Source: Comamonadaceae bacterium
GTDB lineage: Bacteria; Pseudomonadota; Gammaproteobacteria; Burkholderiales; Burkholderiaceae_C
Reading direction: 5' to 3'
NCBI GenBank assembly: GCA_947483455.1
Contig: CANKNK010000085.1
Location: 1-7,247 of the forward strand
Length of the DNA stretch: 7,247 nt
In this document: positions 6,548 to 7,247 of the stretch, piece by piece
Layout of the letters: every line of letters begins with the position of its first letter
Position numbering within the stretch: the first letter of the stretch is position 1
Made by a program: the position numbers and the translations under genes
The notes under the pieces: generated by a model
The model's input: only the letters and a program-made list of their open reading frames with translations
Told to the model about the DNA's origin: nothing
The model's database searches: none

Positions 6548-7247
6548 ATGTCTAATGCGGCTTGCCACGTTTCTTTGTCAGCGACCCGCGCCGTGCCTAA
6601 GGGCATCCCCGTACCGTCGCTCGCTTACGAGTCCCCACTGCCTGCAGCCCCTGCCCTGGCCGCCCTGGACGACCCCTTGGAGTGGCCGGCCTTCTCCCAG
6701 CAAGTGCAGGGCTCCGAAAGCCTCTGGGAGTCGCAGCTCGTGGTGCAGGGCATGCACTGCACCGCTTGCGCGATGACGGTGGAGCAGCTATTGCGCCAGG
6801 TGCCCGGGGTGCGTAGTGCGCGTGTCAACGCAGCTGCGCAGCGCGCCAGTGTGGTCTGGGACAGCACTCGTGTGTTGCCCGCGCAGTGGATCGGCCATGT
6901 CCATCGACAAGGCTATGTGCTGCTGCCTGCCAATGATGCATTCGCCAGGGATGCCCGCCGCAAAGAGCGCCGCGCCGCCTTGTGGCGCTGGCTGGTGGCG
7001 GGCCTGTGCATGATGCAAGTGATGATGTACGCCTACCCAGCGTACACCGCCGCGCCCGGCGACCTGAGCGGCGAGATGGAGCAATTGCTGCGCTGGGCTT
7101 GCTGGGTGTTGAGCTTGCCGGTGTTGCTGTTTTCCTGCGGACCTTTTTTTTCCAGCGCCTGGCGCGACTTGTTGGCGCGGCGCATCGGTATGGACTTGCC
7201 AGTGGCCTTGGGCATTGCCGTCACCTTTGCCGTTAGCAGCGCCGCGA
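6548..7247 (+). CDS. ccoI: Copper/heavy-metal P-type ATPase, CcoI/FixI type (3' end outside window)
   Basis: The 5' part (233 codons, open at the window edge) of a P1B-type cation ATPase. Residues 1-40 are an Ala/Pro-rich, non-conserved lead. Then come the DDPLEWPAFS segment (41-50) and a heavy-metal-associated domain (about 61-130) with the metal-binding GMHCTAC motif (68-74). A basic segment RRKERR (137-142) precedes the first membrane helix, which contains GLCMMQVMMYAYPAY, and a second helix with WVLSLPVLLFSCGPFF. The last residues, MDLPVALGIAVTFAVS, begin the next helix pair. The phosphorylation (DKTGT) and CPx motifs lie beyond the window. CcoI/FixI proteins deliver copper for cbb3-type cytochrome oxidase assembly; the Met-rich first helix and the usp/FNR-box context support this over a detoxifying CopA. 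The ATG has no Shine-Dalgarno at proper spacing and coincides with the predicted transcription start. Confidence 0.85.
   Translation, partial: MSNAACHVSLSATRAVPKGIPVPSLAYESPLPAAPALAALDDPLEWPAFSQQVQGSESLWESQLVVQGMHCTACAMTVEQLLRQVPGVRSARVNAAAQRASVVWDSTRVLPAQWIGHVHRQGYVLLPANDAFARDARRKERRAALWRWLVAGLCMMQVMMYAYPAYTAAPGDLSGEMEQLLRWACWVLSLPVLLFSCGPFFSSAWRDLLARRIGMDLPVALGIAVTFAVSSAA

Noticed and set aside
6439..6606. Longer start for the usp gene on the minus strand
   Set aside because: It would run through the FNR box and into the divergent ATPase gene. ATG 6438 has a good Shine-Dalgarno and the family N terminus.

Overview
The window looks like a chromosomal stretch of a GC-rich, flagellated betaproteobacterium, most likely in the order Burkholderiales and probably family Comamonadaceae. 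That placement rests on the character of the MotAB, Lgt and CcoI-type protein sequences and on the arrangement of a usp gene divergent from a P-type copper ATPase across an FNR/ANR-type box. It is a judgement from recognition, not from a search.

Layout, left to right. Positions 51-1927 hold motA and motB, the stator pair of the flagellar motor, on the + strand. They converge on a two-gene minus-strand unit (3067 down to 1959) that encodes a membrane-anchored coiled-coil protein of unknown function followed by a secreted Sel1-repeat protein. A hairpin that includes both stop codons separates motB from that unit. From a 132-base divergent intergenic region, lgt (prolipoprotein diacylglyceryl transferase) runs on the + strand and is followed 13 bases later by an enoyl-CoA hydratase/isomerase-family gene with a GTG start. 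Next comes a REC-HD-GYP response regulator (predicted cyclic-di-GMP phosphodiesterase, 4879-5979). It converges on a minus-strand universal stress protein gene (6438-5995), again with a hairpin spanning both stops. Finally, a heavy-metal P-type ATPase of the CcoI/FixI type starts at 6548 and runs off the right edge.

How the genes relate. MotA and MotB form one complex. The HD-GYP regulator could influence the switch between motility and sessile life by lowering cyclic-di-GMP, but it is not adjacent to motAB and the link is inference. The UspA-type gene and the P-type ATPase share a 111-base intergenic region (6439-6547) holding a near-perfect FNR/ANR operator (6500-6513). This suggests joint induction at low oxygen, when cbb3 oxidase assembly needs copper delivery. 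The geometry places the predicted ATPase transcription start on the A of its ATG, so a leaderless message is possible.

Most of the window is ordinary core-genome content. I see no mobile element, CRISPR array, tRNA or rRNA, and no clear new system. The best leads are the divergent FNR promoter with its possible leaderless start, the uncharacterised coiled-coil/Sel1 pair, the hydratase-family protein lacking one catalytic glutamate, and the acidic N-terminal extension of MotB.
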